A program made the position numbers and the translations under genes. A model generated the notes under the pieces. The model was not told where the DNA came from. It made no database searches and worked only from the letters and a program-made list of their open reading frames with translations. Shown here one piece after another: positions 33,611-43,737 of a stretch of 64,000 nt of DNA. Numbering within the stretch: the stretch's first letter is position 1; every line of letters starts with the position of its first letter. Origin of the DNA: Diphasiastrum complanatum (Eukaryota > Streptophyta > Lycopodiopsida > Lycopodiales > Lycopodiaceae); assembly GCA_029204225.1 (NCBI GenBank), contig MU832260.1, positions 16,493-80,492 on the forward strand, given 5' to 3'.

Positions 33611-34031
33611 GATGCAGACGGTGGCATTTAGATGGACAGAGGTCAAAATTGATACATGCGATTTGTATGTTGATGACATTATCCTTAGTGGAAATGATCT
33701 TGATGGTATACAAGAAGTGAAAGTAGCATTGTTTAAGGAGTTTAAGATGGTGGATCTTGGTAATCTTCATTTCATTTTAGGAATATAAGTTTCAAGAGGA
33801 AAAGATATGGAGCAAAATGTAAAAGTTTCCAATAGTGATGATGAAGCATCCTTTGAGGACATCACACTATATAGGAGACTTGTAGGCTCATTGATCTATC
33901 TTACTATAACTAGACCTGATCTAAGTTATAGTGTAGGCAAACTAAGCCAATCTATGCAAAATCCATTGGTTTGTCATTGGAAAAATGCAAAAAGGGTGTT
34001 GAGGTACATCTCGGCCACCAAGAATTTTTGT

Positions 34032-34758
34032 TGATTTCACATGTGTGGATTGTCCACAACATGTATTTGTGATCTCCTAAGGTGTGTAGATGCACCAAGA
34101 TCAAGACTAGATTGAGATTCAAGATCTATCTTTGATTCTATGGCAAAAACACACTACTACATGCATTCAATCACTTCCAACTCTCACTCACACGTGTGGA
34201 AAGTATTCAAAATTATTCTAAGTAAAAACAAGCTGCTCTCCTCAGGTAGAGAGAGAAAAACCATCATGAGCTCTCGGGTAGAGAGAGAAAGCTAGAAATC
34301 CAATAACCCTCAAAATCCACACAATCACCAAATCAATTAGATCCAAAATGAGGAGTACAATGATACTAGTAGATCCACGAGCTACCACTATGCTTAACTA
34401 TGATTGGACCACACTTTGTCACCTCTTAATCCTATTGGACCATTGATCCATGCACCTCTTAAGTCTATTGGACTATATTCAAGCACACCTCAAATTCCTA
34501 TTGGACCTCACATGGTTCCACCTCTTAATCCTATTGGACTTCTTAGAATTCATCAAACAAAGGCATTACACTTGCCTACACTCTAATTGGCACGAGTTTA
34601 GCCTCTTACTCTATTTTCGCTCAATAGTGGCATTACAAGTGGAAATGCATAATTTGTCATCTATGCCAAATTTGTTCCTATCAACATCCTACACCTAGAT
34701 GCTTGATGTAAAAAACATAAGACCCCTATATCTGACATAGATAATCTTTTTCAATTCT
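34032..34758. mobile_element. Insertion within the RNase H region of element E
   Basis: Sequence between KNF (34030) and GILYDGS (about 34765) is foreign to the element. It begins TGATTTCACATGTG and ends near TTCTTCA; AATTTTTG on the left and AACTTTGG on the right are a possible degenerate target duplication. It includes GGTAGAGAGAGAAA twice (about 34245-34300), also found in reverse orientation near 41450-41500 and 62900-62950, and CACACGTGTG at 34189. It may be a solo LTR, but no family is identified. Confidence 0.55.
34420..34550. repeat. Four degenerate tandem copies of about 32 bp
   Basis: CACCTCTTAATCCTATTGGAC and variants recur four times (starts near 34421, 34454, 34485 and 34518), within the insertion at 34032-34758. 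Confidence 0.85.
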
Positions 34759-35290
34759 TCACAACTTTGGCATTTTATATGATGGATCTAATCTTGCCTT
34801 AAGGGCATATTCGGATGCTGATTTTGCAGGTGATAAGGTGGATAGGAGGTCCACAAGTGCTTTTGTTACCTTCCTTAGCAATGGCATAGTGTCTTGGCTT
34901 TCCAAAAAGCAAGATACTATTTCTCTATCTTCAACCGAATCGGAATACAAGGCACTAACATCCACAACAAAGGAGATTCTATGGTTGAAGAGGCTTTTGG
35001 TGGAATTGCAAGTCATGGAGGCCAAGGAGTAGCCAACAATATTTTGTGACAACCAATCAAGCCAAGCATTAGCAACCAATCCCACATTCCATGCAAGGAG
35101 CAAGCACATAGAGATTGCTCACCATTTTATGAGGGAAAAGGTTCAAGCAAAGGAGATCAAGCTACATCATGTGTCTTCTTCATATTGCCTTGCTGATCTA
35201 CTCACTAAAGCCTTGCCAAAGGCTTCATTTATCAAGTTAAGATCAGCCTTAGGTGTTGTAGATAGATGTACTATAGTTGTATCATGTAAA

Positions 35291-35303
35291 AATTGAGGAG
35301 GAG
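35291..35303 (+). promoter_or_regulatory. Polypurine tract of element E
   Basis: ATTGAGGAGGAG directly before TGTTAGAATT. The same GAGGAGGAG tract precedes the LTR of element L at 45326. Confidence 0.85.
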
Positions 35304-35917
35304 TGTTAGAATTTAGCAATTTTCACATGGTTTTTGATGAATATTAGACATCTATGTAGATCCACAAGTGTGAGGACCTGTCCACACGTGTGAAATGACA
35401 CTTGTAATATTTAGATCCATTTTGATTAGCTTTCATTTGAGTCTAATATGACATCTCCTAAATTAATGGATGATGTGGCAAACTTGATAGATCTTATCCA
35501 AAGTGGATATGGATAAGTACAATGAGTTGTCCCACACGTGCTGGATGTAGCTTAGAGAGAGATTATGGTGATTCTGTACTTGATCCATGATGGATCCATT
35601 TTTGAGCTAATGATGAGAAATCTTGGTTTGTGGAGCTATCATTGTATTTTGACTAGGCTTAAGCACTTTCTTTGTGGATGAATGCTTTGTAAATGATAGG
35701 TAAACTATTTCTCTGTTATCAGGCCATACAGTAGCTGTACTTTACATGTGTGAAGCCGTGGATCATCGTTTTTTATTGTTCTTGCTTGGAATCACAAAGA
35801 TTGTCAAGTAGAAGCTAGATTTGGAAGCTAGTCTTGATATAGATCAAGATCCCAAGCTATCAATCACTCTTAGTGATCATTTGTAGATCAATTTTAGTCA
35901 AACTCTGAAATTTGACA
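35304..35917 (+). repeat. 3' LTR of element E (614 bp)
   Basis: Starts TGTTAGAATTTAGC after the polypurine tract and ends CTCTGAAATTTGACA, identical to the tail next to the element D primer-binding site. Contains CACACGTGTG at 35383-35392 and further CACACGTG/ACATGTGTG words. Confidence 0.85.
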
Positions 35918-37122
35918 GTACAAAATCCAACCTGAAAATCAAGTACACATTGATAGAACCTCAAAACAATCAAAACAAATGTAGACAAATGGAGAGAATC
36001 ACTCAAAATTGCTTCCAAAACCAAGATTGGTGTCTCACAATGATTATGGCCAAATGCGGCTCTATATATACAACTATTTAAACTATTTTGCAACAACTTC
36101 ACCTTTTTCACATTTCCCTGTAATGCGACACTTAGGCACAGTTCAAAGTTCAACCATTTTAGGGCACCTTCGGCTTTTTCACAAAATGCGAAGAGAGAGA
36201 AAATTTTTGAAGGTCATCTACTTCAACACTTGAACTCCTTTAGGGCATCTTCGACCTTTTCGTGAAAAACCCGAAGAGAGAGAAAAAAGCGAAGGTCGTC
36301 TATTTTGAACGAAGGACGTTCCTAGCCACTTCTCGAAATTTGCGAAGTGAGAGAAAACCACTTCACGTAAAATGTGAAGTGAGAGAATTTGCAACATTCT
36401 CATCCCCGTCAACATTCCTATTTCGTTGACAGTACACACTATGTATAGTTGTCACAAAAGACATATACTTCCAAGTACAACAACTTACCTAATTAGGTAA
36501 GTTGTTAATACATGGATGCAATCTATAAATAGATCATCCTAGCACAGATTACTTGACGCTCCATCCATGAGACGTAATATTTGAGCCTCCTAGTTATGCC
36601 GTCATTTTTTGTTGTAATTGTTATTTTATTGTGCTTCAGTGTAATATAGCAACAACACACTTTTCTATCTATGTATAACGTAAATGAATGCTTGTTGTGA
36701 TTAAATACACTTTATCACTATTTGATCGTGCTTGTTTACTCACTCTGATCAGAATATGAACGTCTACGACTCCTTCGCTTCTGATCAGACGATGGTTGTC
36801 TTTGACGCCTAAGGAACTCACGATATCATACTGCTCTTTCCATCAATTTCAGAACCAAACTTCACATTGAATCCATTTTTCAGTAATACCACACACAAAC
36901 TATTTCTAATTTCTTCGGTGGACTGTACTCTCGTTTTTGTGAGTATAAAATAATTTTTAAGTTCCTATTGGGCAATTAGAACACTTAAAGCTGTGATTAT
37001 ATTTAGCATAAGCTTTCTATCAGACTGTTTTGCATCTAACAGTTGATTGTAACGGGAGAGCTATTCTGCAATATTTTTGCTCTCTTTTCTATTCGCGTTC
37101 TTCTATCTCCCTTGTCCCATCA
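35918..37122 (+). repeat. 5' LTR region of Copia element G
   Basis: Ends TCCCATCA just before a primer-binding site. From about 36110 to 36540 it parallels 48290-48830: GGGCA.CTTCG, CCGAAGAGAGA, TTTGCGAAGTGAGAGAAA, GTCAACATTCC, TTCCAAGTACAAC. The left end is not certain and could lie anywhere between 35918 and about 36120. Confidence 0.6.
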
Positions 37123-37125
37123 TAT

Positions 37126-37137
37126 TGGTATCAGAGC
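37126..37137 (+). promoter_or_regulatory. Primer-binding site of element G
   Basis: Perfect TGGTATCAGAGC, three bases after the presumed LTR end. Confidence 0.9.
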
Positions 37138-37190
37138 GTAGCTCATATAAACCGAGAGATTAAGTGTGTTCTATTTGTATTACTATTAGT

Positions 37191-38255
37191 ATGTCTCATA
37201 TAGGTAGCTCTTCATCTTCATCATCCAGTGAAGCTAGAATCATTGACAAGTTCAATGGTTCTAGCTTCTACATATGGAAGTTAAAATTCCAGATGATGTT
37301 GATAGATAGAGATCTTTGGGATGTAGTAGAAGGTGCTAACTTGAAACCAGAAGATGGTGATCAAGTGAAGGCATGGAAGATCAAAGATTAGAAGGCCTTA
37401 GCATGCATCACACTCAATCTAGCTAACTCCCAAATATCTCATGTTACCACATGCAAAACCTCTAAGGATGCATTAGATTTGTTATCAAATCTCTATGAGA
37501 CTCATGATGTAACCAGTAGATTACGTCTGAGAAGACTAGCTGTCACTTCTCACATCAACAGCTTCAAGTCTTTATTGGATTAGTTATCAACTGTAGGATG
37601 TTCTATTCAAGATTATGATGTCGTCATAACCTTGCTTTCTTCTATTCCAAAGTCGTATGAACACCTTGTGCTGATGATCTCCACACAACCCAACCTCACT
37701 TTTCAAAAGGTGATTGGTCACCTACTTCAAGAAGAAATACAAAGAAAGACTAGCAACCTGTCTATCAAAGACAAATCCATGGCTTTATACACCAAGAAGA
37801 AAGACTACTCCAAGGGCAAGAATCAAGTGCAGCAGCAACAGCAGAAGCCTCATACTCAAGGTGAGAATAGTGGATCACGAAAGAAGCTTTTTTGTAGATA
37901 TTACAAGAGAGCCAATCACGACATCAAGGAGTGTCGTATCCGAATCTACAACGAGGCAAAGAAGCAACAACGACAACAGCCAGACTCCTCCAACACGGCG
38001 GAATTCAAGGAGCAAGATACACATTTGTTAATGGCTTATAACAACGGCAACGAAGATTGTGATAGTTGATACCTCCTGGACAATGGCGCTACCCAACACA
38101 TGACCTCTCACAAGGAATGGTTTACCGAGTATGCAGCTTATAGCAAAGATCAATTCATCTACCTCGTAGATTCAAGCACCATACACGTGGAAGGCAAAGG
38201 AAAATTGAAGATCACTTTCAACAAAGATATCATCTTGGTGGAGATATACTCTCCA
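37191..38255 (+). pseudogene. Copia element G gag and protease start
   Basis: Gag starts MSHIG followed by a Ser run and ARIIDKFNGSSFYIWKLKFQ; two in-frame stops (after WKIKD and SLLD). It continues with the helical gag domain (ITLLSSIPKSYEHLVLMIST), a Gln-rich stretch and a zinc knuckle in which the second Cys is Tyr (C-R-Y-Y..H....C, about 37893-37935). The protease motif is L-D-N-G-A-T-Q-H-M-T (about 38069-38105), with Asn where Ser is usual. The frame breaks at DIILVEIYSP near 38250, where the opposite-strand element H begins. Confidence 0.88.
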
Positions 38256-38444
38256 CCATTATCACTCCTTAATAATTTAATTCTAGCATCAAGTTGATTT
38301 TCAGCTAGAGTTTTGAACTTAACAAAAGCTTCAAACACTTTACTTTTGGAGTCCAAAAGTTCAATCCAAGTGTATCTAGAGTAATCATGAATAAAAGATA
38401 CATACATAGATGCACCTCCATTAGATTCTTGAGAAAAAGAGTGC

Positions 38445-38515
38445 ACATCACTATGAATAAGATCTAATGGTTTTGTAGATCTAGTGGAAGAGATATCAAA
38501 AGGTAGCTTGTGTGC
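38445..38515 (-). repeat. 71-bp exact direct repeat, copy 1
   Basis: Identical by eye to 38751-38821. Encodes HKLPFDISSTRSTK..IHSDV of the integrase in its natural position. Confidence 0.95.
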
Positions 38516-38750
38516 CTTTGAGAGGCTACAAGCTTCACAACTTTTTCCACACTTTGAGAGTGTCTTTGGAAGGCCGAGAGCAAGATCCTTGGTGCATAAC
38601 ATCTCCATAGATTTGAAGTTGGGGTGGCCCAACCTCTTATGCCAAAGCTCCACTTGATTGAGCTCCTCCTTCACCATGTTCACACTTCCAAAAAAAACAT
38701 TAGCATCAAGCTTAAAAAGCCTTCCTTGCTTGAATCCCTTTACAATGCAA

Positions 38751-38821
38751 ACATCACTATGAATAAGATCTAATGGTTTTGTAGATCTAGTGGAAGAGAT
38801 ATCAAAAGGTAGCTTGTGTGC
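38751..38821 (-). repeat. 71-bp exact direct repeat, copy 2
   Basis: Second copy, out of order at the upstream edge of element H, next to the junction with element I. Confidence 0.95.
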
Positions 38822-38826
38822 ATTGA

Positions 38827-40294
38827 GTTCATGTGGCAGAGTCTTCTTTGCCACAGAGTGTCTGGTGAGTCGTCATGAGTCTAATGCACCTGATCTTCAG
38901 GTAGGCGTACTTCATATGATATAGGTTACCTTTCCTTCTGCCTTGAGCGATGAGAGTACTTGTACTGGTGTCAATCACATTGCATGCTTCGTTAGAAAAC
39001 ATCACACGCATTCCTGCATCTGCTATTGTTGCTACAAAAAGCAAGTCTTGTTGCAGAGTAGGCATGAATAGAACATCTTCGAGTCGTCCATGTTGTCATT
39101 AGTGTTGAGCCATAGTGAACCAATACCGTTCACTTGATGTCTAGATCCATCTCCAAGAACTATGAATCTTGAGGGATCTGCACTTCTGAAATCAGACATT
39201 ATTCATCTTGATGTCACGAAGTGTGAGGTGGCTCTTGAGTCTAGAATCACCTCATGTGTGTCAGATGTTGATGCTGCACACACGGCTTCATAGATGTAGG
39301 GGCTCGAACAATTTCTGTTCGTTCTTTCTTCACCCATCTTTGAGCTCTCGGGCTCCTCGACATAGGACAAATTGTTGTTGTTCTCCTGTCTGTTCTGTGC
39401 TGATTTGTTTCTCAGGTTCTGGCGGCAATCCACGGTTGTGTGACCCTTCTTATGACAATGGATGCACTCAATCTCAGGATTGAGCCAACATGTATCAACT
39501 GTATGCCCGTCTCTTCTGCATCTCATGCAATTCTTCTTGTCCGCACCTTGTTGTTTTGACCTCTCTTTGTTCTTTTAGTTGCCTTTGTTGGTCCTCTCTG
39601 CTTTCTAGTCATGATCTTGCCTTTAATTCGACTCCCTCTTAGGCTTAAACTGTTTTTTGGATTTTCCTTTATTGTCATAGAGGGCTTGGTTAGAACCATC
39701 CTTGTGATCAAGGTGTTCTCTAGCCTCAACTTCCTCTCGAATCTCAACAATCGCCTTTTCAAGGTTCATGGTAGGATCTTTCGCGAGCAGGGTTCTCGTA
39801 ATTTGGAATGATCTGGATAAGGCTCTCAACAGGTACGTGAGCTGCTTCTCAGCTAACACAACGTTCTCTGCTCCAAAGTTATGTAGTGATAGAAACAGAT
39901 CCTTCATCTTTCTCACGAAAGAAGTGAGGTCTTTTTCATCCCACTGTAGATTCATCAACTGATCTTCCAGCATCATGATCTGACTTCTTGATTTTGTCTG
40001 AAATTTGGTGAGCAATGCATCCCACATCTCCTTAGCTTTGGAGAGTGTAGCTAGGTCAAGTGTGAGACTATCTTCAATGGAAGTTGATAGCAAGCTACTG
40101 CCTTGTCATTTTTCTCCCTCCATTCATGTAGCTCCTTGCCTGTTGTCGTAGGCATTTCTTTAGTGCCATCCACCTAGGGGAAGAGTCCTATCCTTGAGTA
40201 TCAAAGATGTCTTAACTTTTCAGACCAGAAAGTTAGATCTTGAAGAATCAAGTATTGTGCAGATCTTGCTCTGCATGCTGCTGATTGAAGCCAT
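38827..40294 (-). pseudogene. Copia element I gag, protease and pre-integrase
   Basis: Gag starts MASISSMQSKICTILDSS (40294), with a stop shortly after, then the UBN2-type region (SQIMMLEDQLMNLQWDEKDL), and two tandem CCHC knuckles (CMRCRRDGHTVDTC and CIHCHKKGHTTVDC, about 39540-39425). The protease is L-D-S-R-A-T-S-H-F (about 39221-39250). The frame continues through LQQDLLFVATIADAG and GRRKGNLYHMKYAY to LWQRRLCHMN (about 38850), then stops at the junction with element H. Same lineage as element B, including the Arg in the protease motif. Confidence 0.88.
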
Positions 40295-40381
40295 TGCTTC
40301 TTGGAATCTGTTCCCTTGTTAATGGTTGACTGTCTGAATGCTTGGCCTCCTGGATTTGATAGCTTCTCGGCTATGTCAGAG

Positions 40382-40393
40382 GCTCTGATACCA
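40382..40393 (-). promoter_or_regulatory. Primer-binding site of element I
   Basis: GCTCTGATACCA on the plus strand, one base from a TGATGAAGATGG LTR edge at 40395. Confidence 0.88.
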
Positions 40394-40394
40394 T

Positions 40395-41404
40395 TGATGA
40401 AGATGGAATTTCGCAGTTGCAAAGCTGTGTGACAACCACAATCCTCTTGCGATTCGGATAGAGTTCAGATGCGATCGCTGGACACTGCCAGATGAATCAC
40501 TCCTACAATCCTCTAGAATGTAGTCAGGCACTGCTGATCTACATTTATAAAATTAATGTAGCATTCAACATAGTTTCAACCAAGGTGCGAAATTCAAATG
40601 AACAAGAAAACTCAAACACACGATTTATAGCAGACGCATTTGCATTCGAGATCAGACACAACAAGAAAAATCATTTATATTGACCTTTCTCTGATTTCTT
40701 CAAGAACTACATGCAAATCCACACAGTGCATTGGGGTGGGAGAAAACGGGGTCTCTCACGAGTAATCGTCTTGCTTTACTAGCGGACAGTTGGATCTACA
40801 GATACTAGACAGAATTGTCTTCGCATGCAGGCGGACATGTATTCTGTAATTTCGTCTTGATTGCTTACTAGCATCAGACTACTACATTACACTATATGTG
40901 TATTCTGTTCTCTGCTGATCTATATGTCAAGTATCATCCAGTAAGTATAGTCTCTCTATGTAAATCTAAGATTAGAGTGATTAATCATCTACAACTAATC
41001 AGAGAATTACAAGAGTGGCAGATTAGCCACGACCTAAAGTGTATCTGCTGACGTCATGCCATCAGATCATATATATGTACTTCTGGGTACTGCATGATCT
41101 TTGCTGGTACTCTTTGGAGTGTGAGGAAAAAACGGGTTTCACGACATTTTTCGTGTCGCGTCGTTGGTTTTATTTCCATTGTTGGTTTCGTTTTGCTCGT
41201 CTGCCTTTCTCTCGTACTGGACCGCAAAAGATTCTCGTGTTGGACCGCAAAAGATTCTTGTTCTTGAATCTTTCGTGTTCGCGAACCGTTCGTCTTCGTT
41301 TCCTTTGACTTTCGTGTTCACGAACATCTTCGTCAGGTGGAGGGCTGAAAGCTAGCAAGGCTTTGTAGTTAGAAACATTTTGTTTCTTCAAGTTGAGAGT
41401 TAAT
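40395..41404 (-). repeat. Presumed 5' LTR of element I, far boundary not found
   Basis: Sequence beyond the primer-binding site must begin with the LTR; no second copy occurs in the window so its length cannot be set. Near 41219-41263 GGACCGCAAAAGATTCT is repeated twice in tandem. Confidence 0.5.
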
Positions 41405-41745
41405 GCAATTTTGGTTCACATACATTTTTGGTCTATTCTCTCTCTACTTGAGTATGAGCATATTTTCTCTCTCTACTCGAGAGCAACATGCTTGGTTTTG
41501 TCTCTCAGTGTGAATTTCACTGTGTTTTTTCATGTGAATGTGAAAAAGTAGCTTCTCTTTGGATGATTATAACTTTTGTTGTAGATGAGCTCTTGCCTTG
41601 ATTCAAAGCTTCATAGATAGCCCTTGAAAATCCGATTTGATCTATCATAGATGCATCTTGTGCAACCTCACATGCATGGAGGTCATTATAGATCTTTGCA
41701 TGGTCCTCAAATCTCATTTTTTGACACATAGCAAGCCATTTATTT
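41405..41745 (-). repeat. Dispersed repeat R, copy 1, with minus-strand coding trace
   Basis: Matches 62870-63195 in the same orientation: TTTGGTCTATTCTCTCTC, GAGAGCA/GAGAGCTAGG, AGAGCTCTTGCCT, GTGCAACCTC.CATGCATG, GGTCCTCAAA.CTCA.TTTTTGACA. On the minus strand both read a related protein (IDQIGFSRAIYEALN here; LDQLGFSTAIYHNLD there). The match at protein level hints at an old gag-like frame of an unrecognised element. Confidence 0.7.
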
Positions 41746-41754
41746 TACTTAAGG

Positions 41755-41815
41755 GATGTTATGCTCAGCATAGCTCTAACATCTTTTGTTGACCTTTTGC
41801 TATGCTGAGCATAGC
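41755..41815. repeat. Palindromic cluster (TATGCTCAGCATA)
   Basis: 41755-41783 contains GATGTTA..TAACATC flanking TATGCTCAGCATA. 41799-41815 is GCTATGCTGAGCATAGC, the reverse complement of TATGCTCAGCATAGC at 41760-41774, so hairpins can form within each unit and between the two. A weaker third relative follows near 41850. Confidence 0.85.
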
Positions 41816-42523
41816 AAAGAACCTGAGTTCCGATTCTCTTTTATGCTCGTCGTAGCAAACTATCAATTTACTTGAGAATGTATTTACACGACCCTAATAA
41901 GATGTAAATATTTTCACATTAGCAATATAATATCTACTTTAAAGTTAAAAATATGCATTTTTTAATGTTTACTTTTTAAAAAACATTCTTACATTAAGTA
42001 GAATATTCTCTTAAATGATTGTTAAAAATGCACAAGCTAGTTTGGACCAATTTTGGTCATATGACTTGTAATTAGTAAGATGGCCATGTTGTAAGATGTC
42101 ACACATGCCAAATAGCATAGGATGCTTTTCAAGAACTTTATTCTTCATCCTACATTGTGATGACACCTGTGAAATAAGGCCAAAATGTACATAGATAGGC
42201 TAGAGAAAAAGTAGGAGCCAAAAATAGAAATTTCTATATTGTTTTTGGATCTCAAGATCTTGACCTCCAATTAGGGTGGATCAAGTGATCTATTAGGTTG
42301 GATGTTAGGGTTAGGTCATGATGAGTTCAGAGAAGCCCTAAAATACTCAAATCCTGTTGGAATAGCAAAGTGGAGCCACAACCCACTCTCAAAGAAATCC
42401 CATAAGTAGAAGTGGGACTTTGTTAAAAGTGGATATAAGTGATAAATGTCTAAGTGTTTAATGTCTCCTGGTACCAGCCCCTTTGCGGGTAAGGGGGAGC
42501 GCTTGGATTCGTGAGCCCCTTTG
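41816..42523. other. No gene recognised
   Basis: AT-rich; ends in a GGGGAGCGCTTGG stretch that could be the end of an LTR belonging to element J. Confidence 0.45.
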
Positions 42524-42810
42524 TAGTATCAGAGCCTGTCATAGTTTGACATAGCCACAAAGCTATCAGATCTAAGAGGCAAAGCATTCAAGACAAAGAA
42601 CCATTAACAAGTGAGAACATAGTTCACAGCAATGGATTCAATAAGCAGTATACAATAAAAAAAGACTTCACAATCTTCGACTCATCAGGATCTAACTTCC
42701 TAGCATGGAAGGTCAAGACCTCTCTTATACTAAAGGGAGAAGGATTATTTCAAGGTAGAAGAAAAGGCAATTTGTATCACTTGAGGGTACACCTACCTGC
42801 AGATCAAGTA
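42524..42810 (+). pseudogene. Element J: Copia gag start fused to pre-integrase by deletion
   Basis: TAGTATCAGAGC (42524-42535, one mismatch to the usual site) is followed by gag ATG at 42632: MDSISSIQ, stop, then IFDSSGSNFLAWKVKTSLIL and KGEGLFQ. The frame passes straight to GRRKGNLYHL, which in element I lies after the protease. So most of gag and the protease are deleted. Element K is inserted or joined at 42811. Confidence 0.8.
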
Positions 42811-43737
42811 TGTGGGAAAAATAGTAATTATTCTTCCATAGAGAACACGATAAAAGTTTGAATTAATCAAACTAATATCAATGTCTTCAATCGGGTCTGT
42901 TTCTAGTCTATGTACTAATAGAACAGTATTTGCCTTGATTGAATAAGCGTGCGAAAATAATATGCGAAATTAAGAGACAACTTAAGACAATTTTAGACAA
43001 ACAGAAACTATTGATCAAAAATGAATTTATAATTCTGAATCTGAATCAGTAAACATCTCTTGCTGTCTTATCTCGATGTTGTGTCTTTGATTAAATGAGT
43101 CTGAGAGTCTTTTCAGTGTGAGTTTTTTTTTTTTACGAGTAGTGCACATGTATTTATATTGCTACAAGACAAGTCTTTTGGCCTTTTAATTACAGCCCTT
43201 TGGCCTTTTAATTTCATAACAATAGATCTAACTGTCTACAACGGTTGATATTCAAATAGACGCTCTGCTTTTAGAGTCAAAAAATTTCTATTTGCGAATA
43301 TTTCGTGATAGTCTGTCTCTTCGCTACAGCTTTGTGTTTTGGGAATTGTTTGCGACACTTGTCTCTTCGCGATATTTTTGTCTTTCACAAATTGTTCACG
43401 ATAGATGACAGTCTTTGAGCTTGAAGAAGAATCCAAAATATTTTGCGAATTGTTCACGACAGGTGAGCTTTGAACAAGAAATAGAATATTTCATGACAAG
43501 ATTCTGTTCGCGAATCTTTCGAGCGTCAACAAGAAACCACAAGCTTCTACAAGAAACCGTATCGTGAATACTTCGCGAATCTTTTGAGTTGGTTGCAAGA
43601 TAAATTTTGCGAATCCTTCAAGATTGATCATGAATAGAGATGTTTCAAGTTCGCGTTCGTTTCTTTCTCATCCTTTGTCAAGTAAACTGCGCACTTTGTT
43701 AGTAGAATCAAGATCTGTCTGATTAGGTATTCTATAG
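42811..43737 (-). repeat. 3' LTR of element K (about 927 bp)
   Basis: On the minus strand it begins TATAGAATACC (canonical relative TGTAGAACACC) after a polypurine tract and ends AAAAATTTTTCCCACA-like at 42811. Shared ends with 9107-9734, but about 300 bp longer owing to a central region rich in TTCGCGAA / TTGTTCACGA words. Confidence 0.8.

Larger units (their letters stand above)
33650..35297 (+). pseudogene. Copia element E, 5'-truncated RT and RNase H, interrupted
   Basis: Coding begins at LYVDDIILSGND (RT active site) and continues EVKVALFKEFKMVDLGNLHF, then ITLYRRLVGSLIYLTITRPD and KNAKRVLRYISATKNF (34030). An insertion of about 725 bp follows, after which the frame resumes at GILYDGSNLALRAYSDADF. 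RNase H continues with DKVDRRSTSAFVTFL, WLSKKQDTISLSSTESEY, FCDNQSSQALATNP, SKHIEIAHHFMREKV and LADLLTKALPK. Gag, protease, integrase and the RT palm start are missing; the left break abuts the first MIOX exon piece. Same family as element D. Confidence 0.9.
38252..38826 (-). pseudogene. Element H: Copia integrase fragment with internal duplication
   Basis: Minus-strand frame of about 190 open codons: GRLFKLDANV, VELWHKRLGHPN and CGKSCEACSLSK (HHCC zinc module), IHSDV (first catalytic Asp), FIHDYSRYTWIELLDSKSKV and RSDNGGEY (second Asp). It ends exactly where element G starts on the other strand. Its first 71 bp repeat a downstream part of the same frame (STKPLDLIHSDV appears twice), so the order is scrambled. 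The frame is open, unlike most copies here. GRLFKLD and NFKSM match element M, suggesting the D/E/L/M family. Confidence 0.88.
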
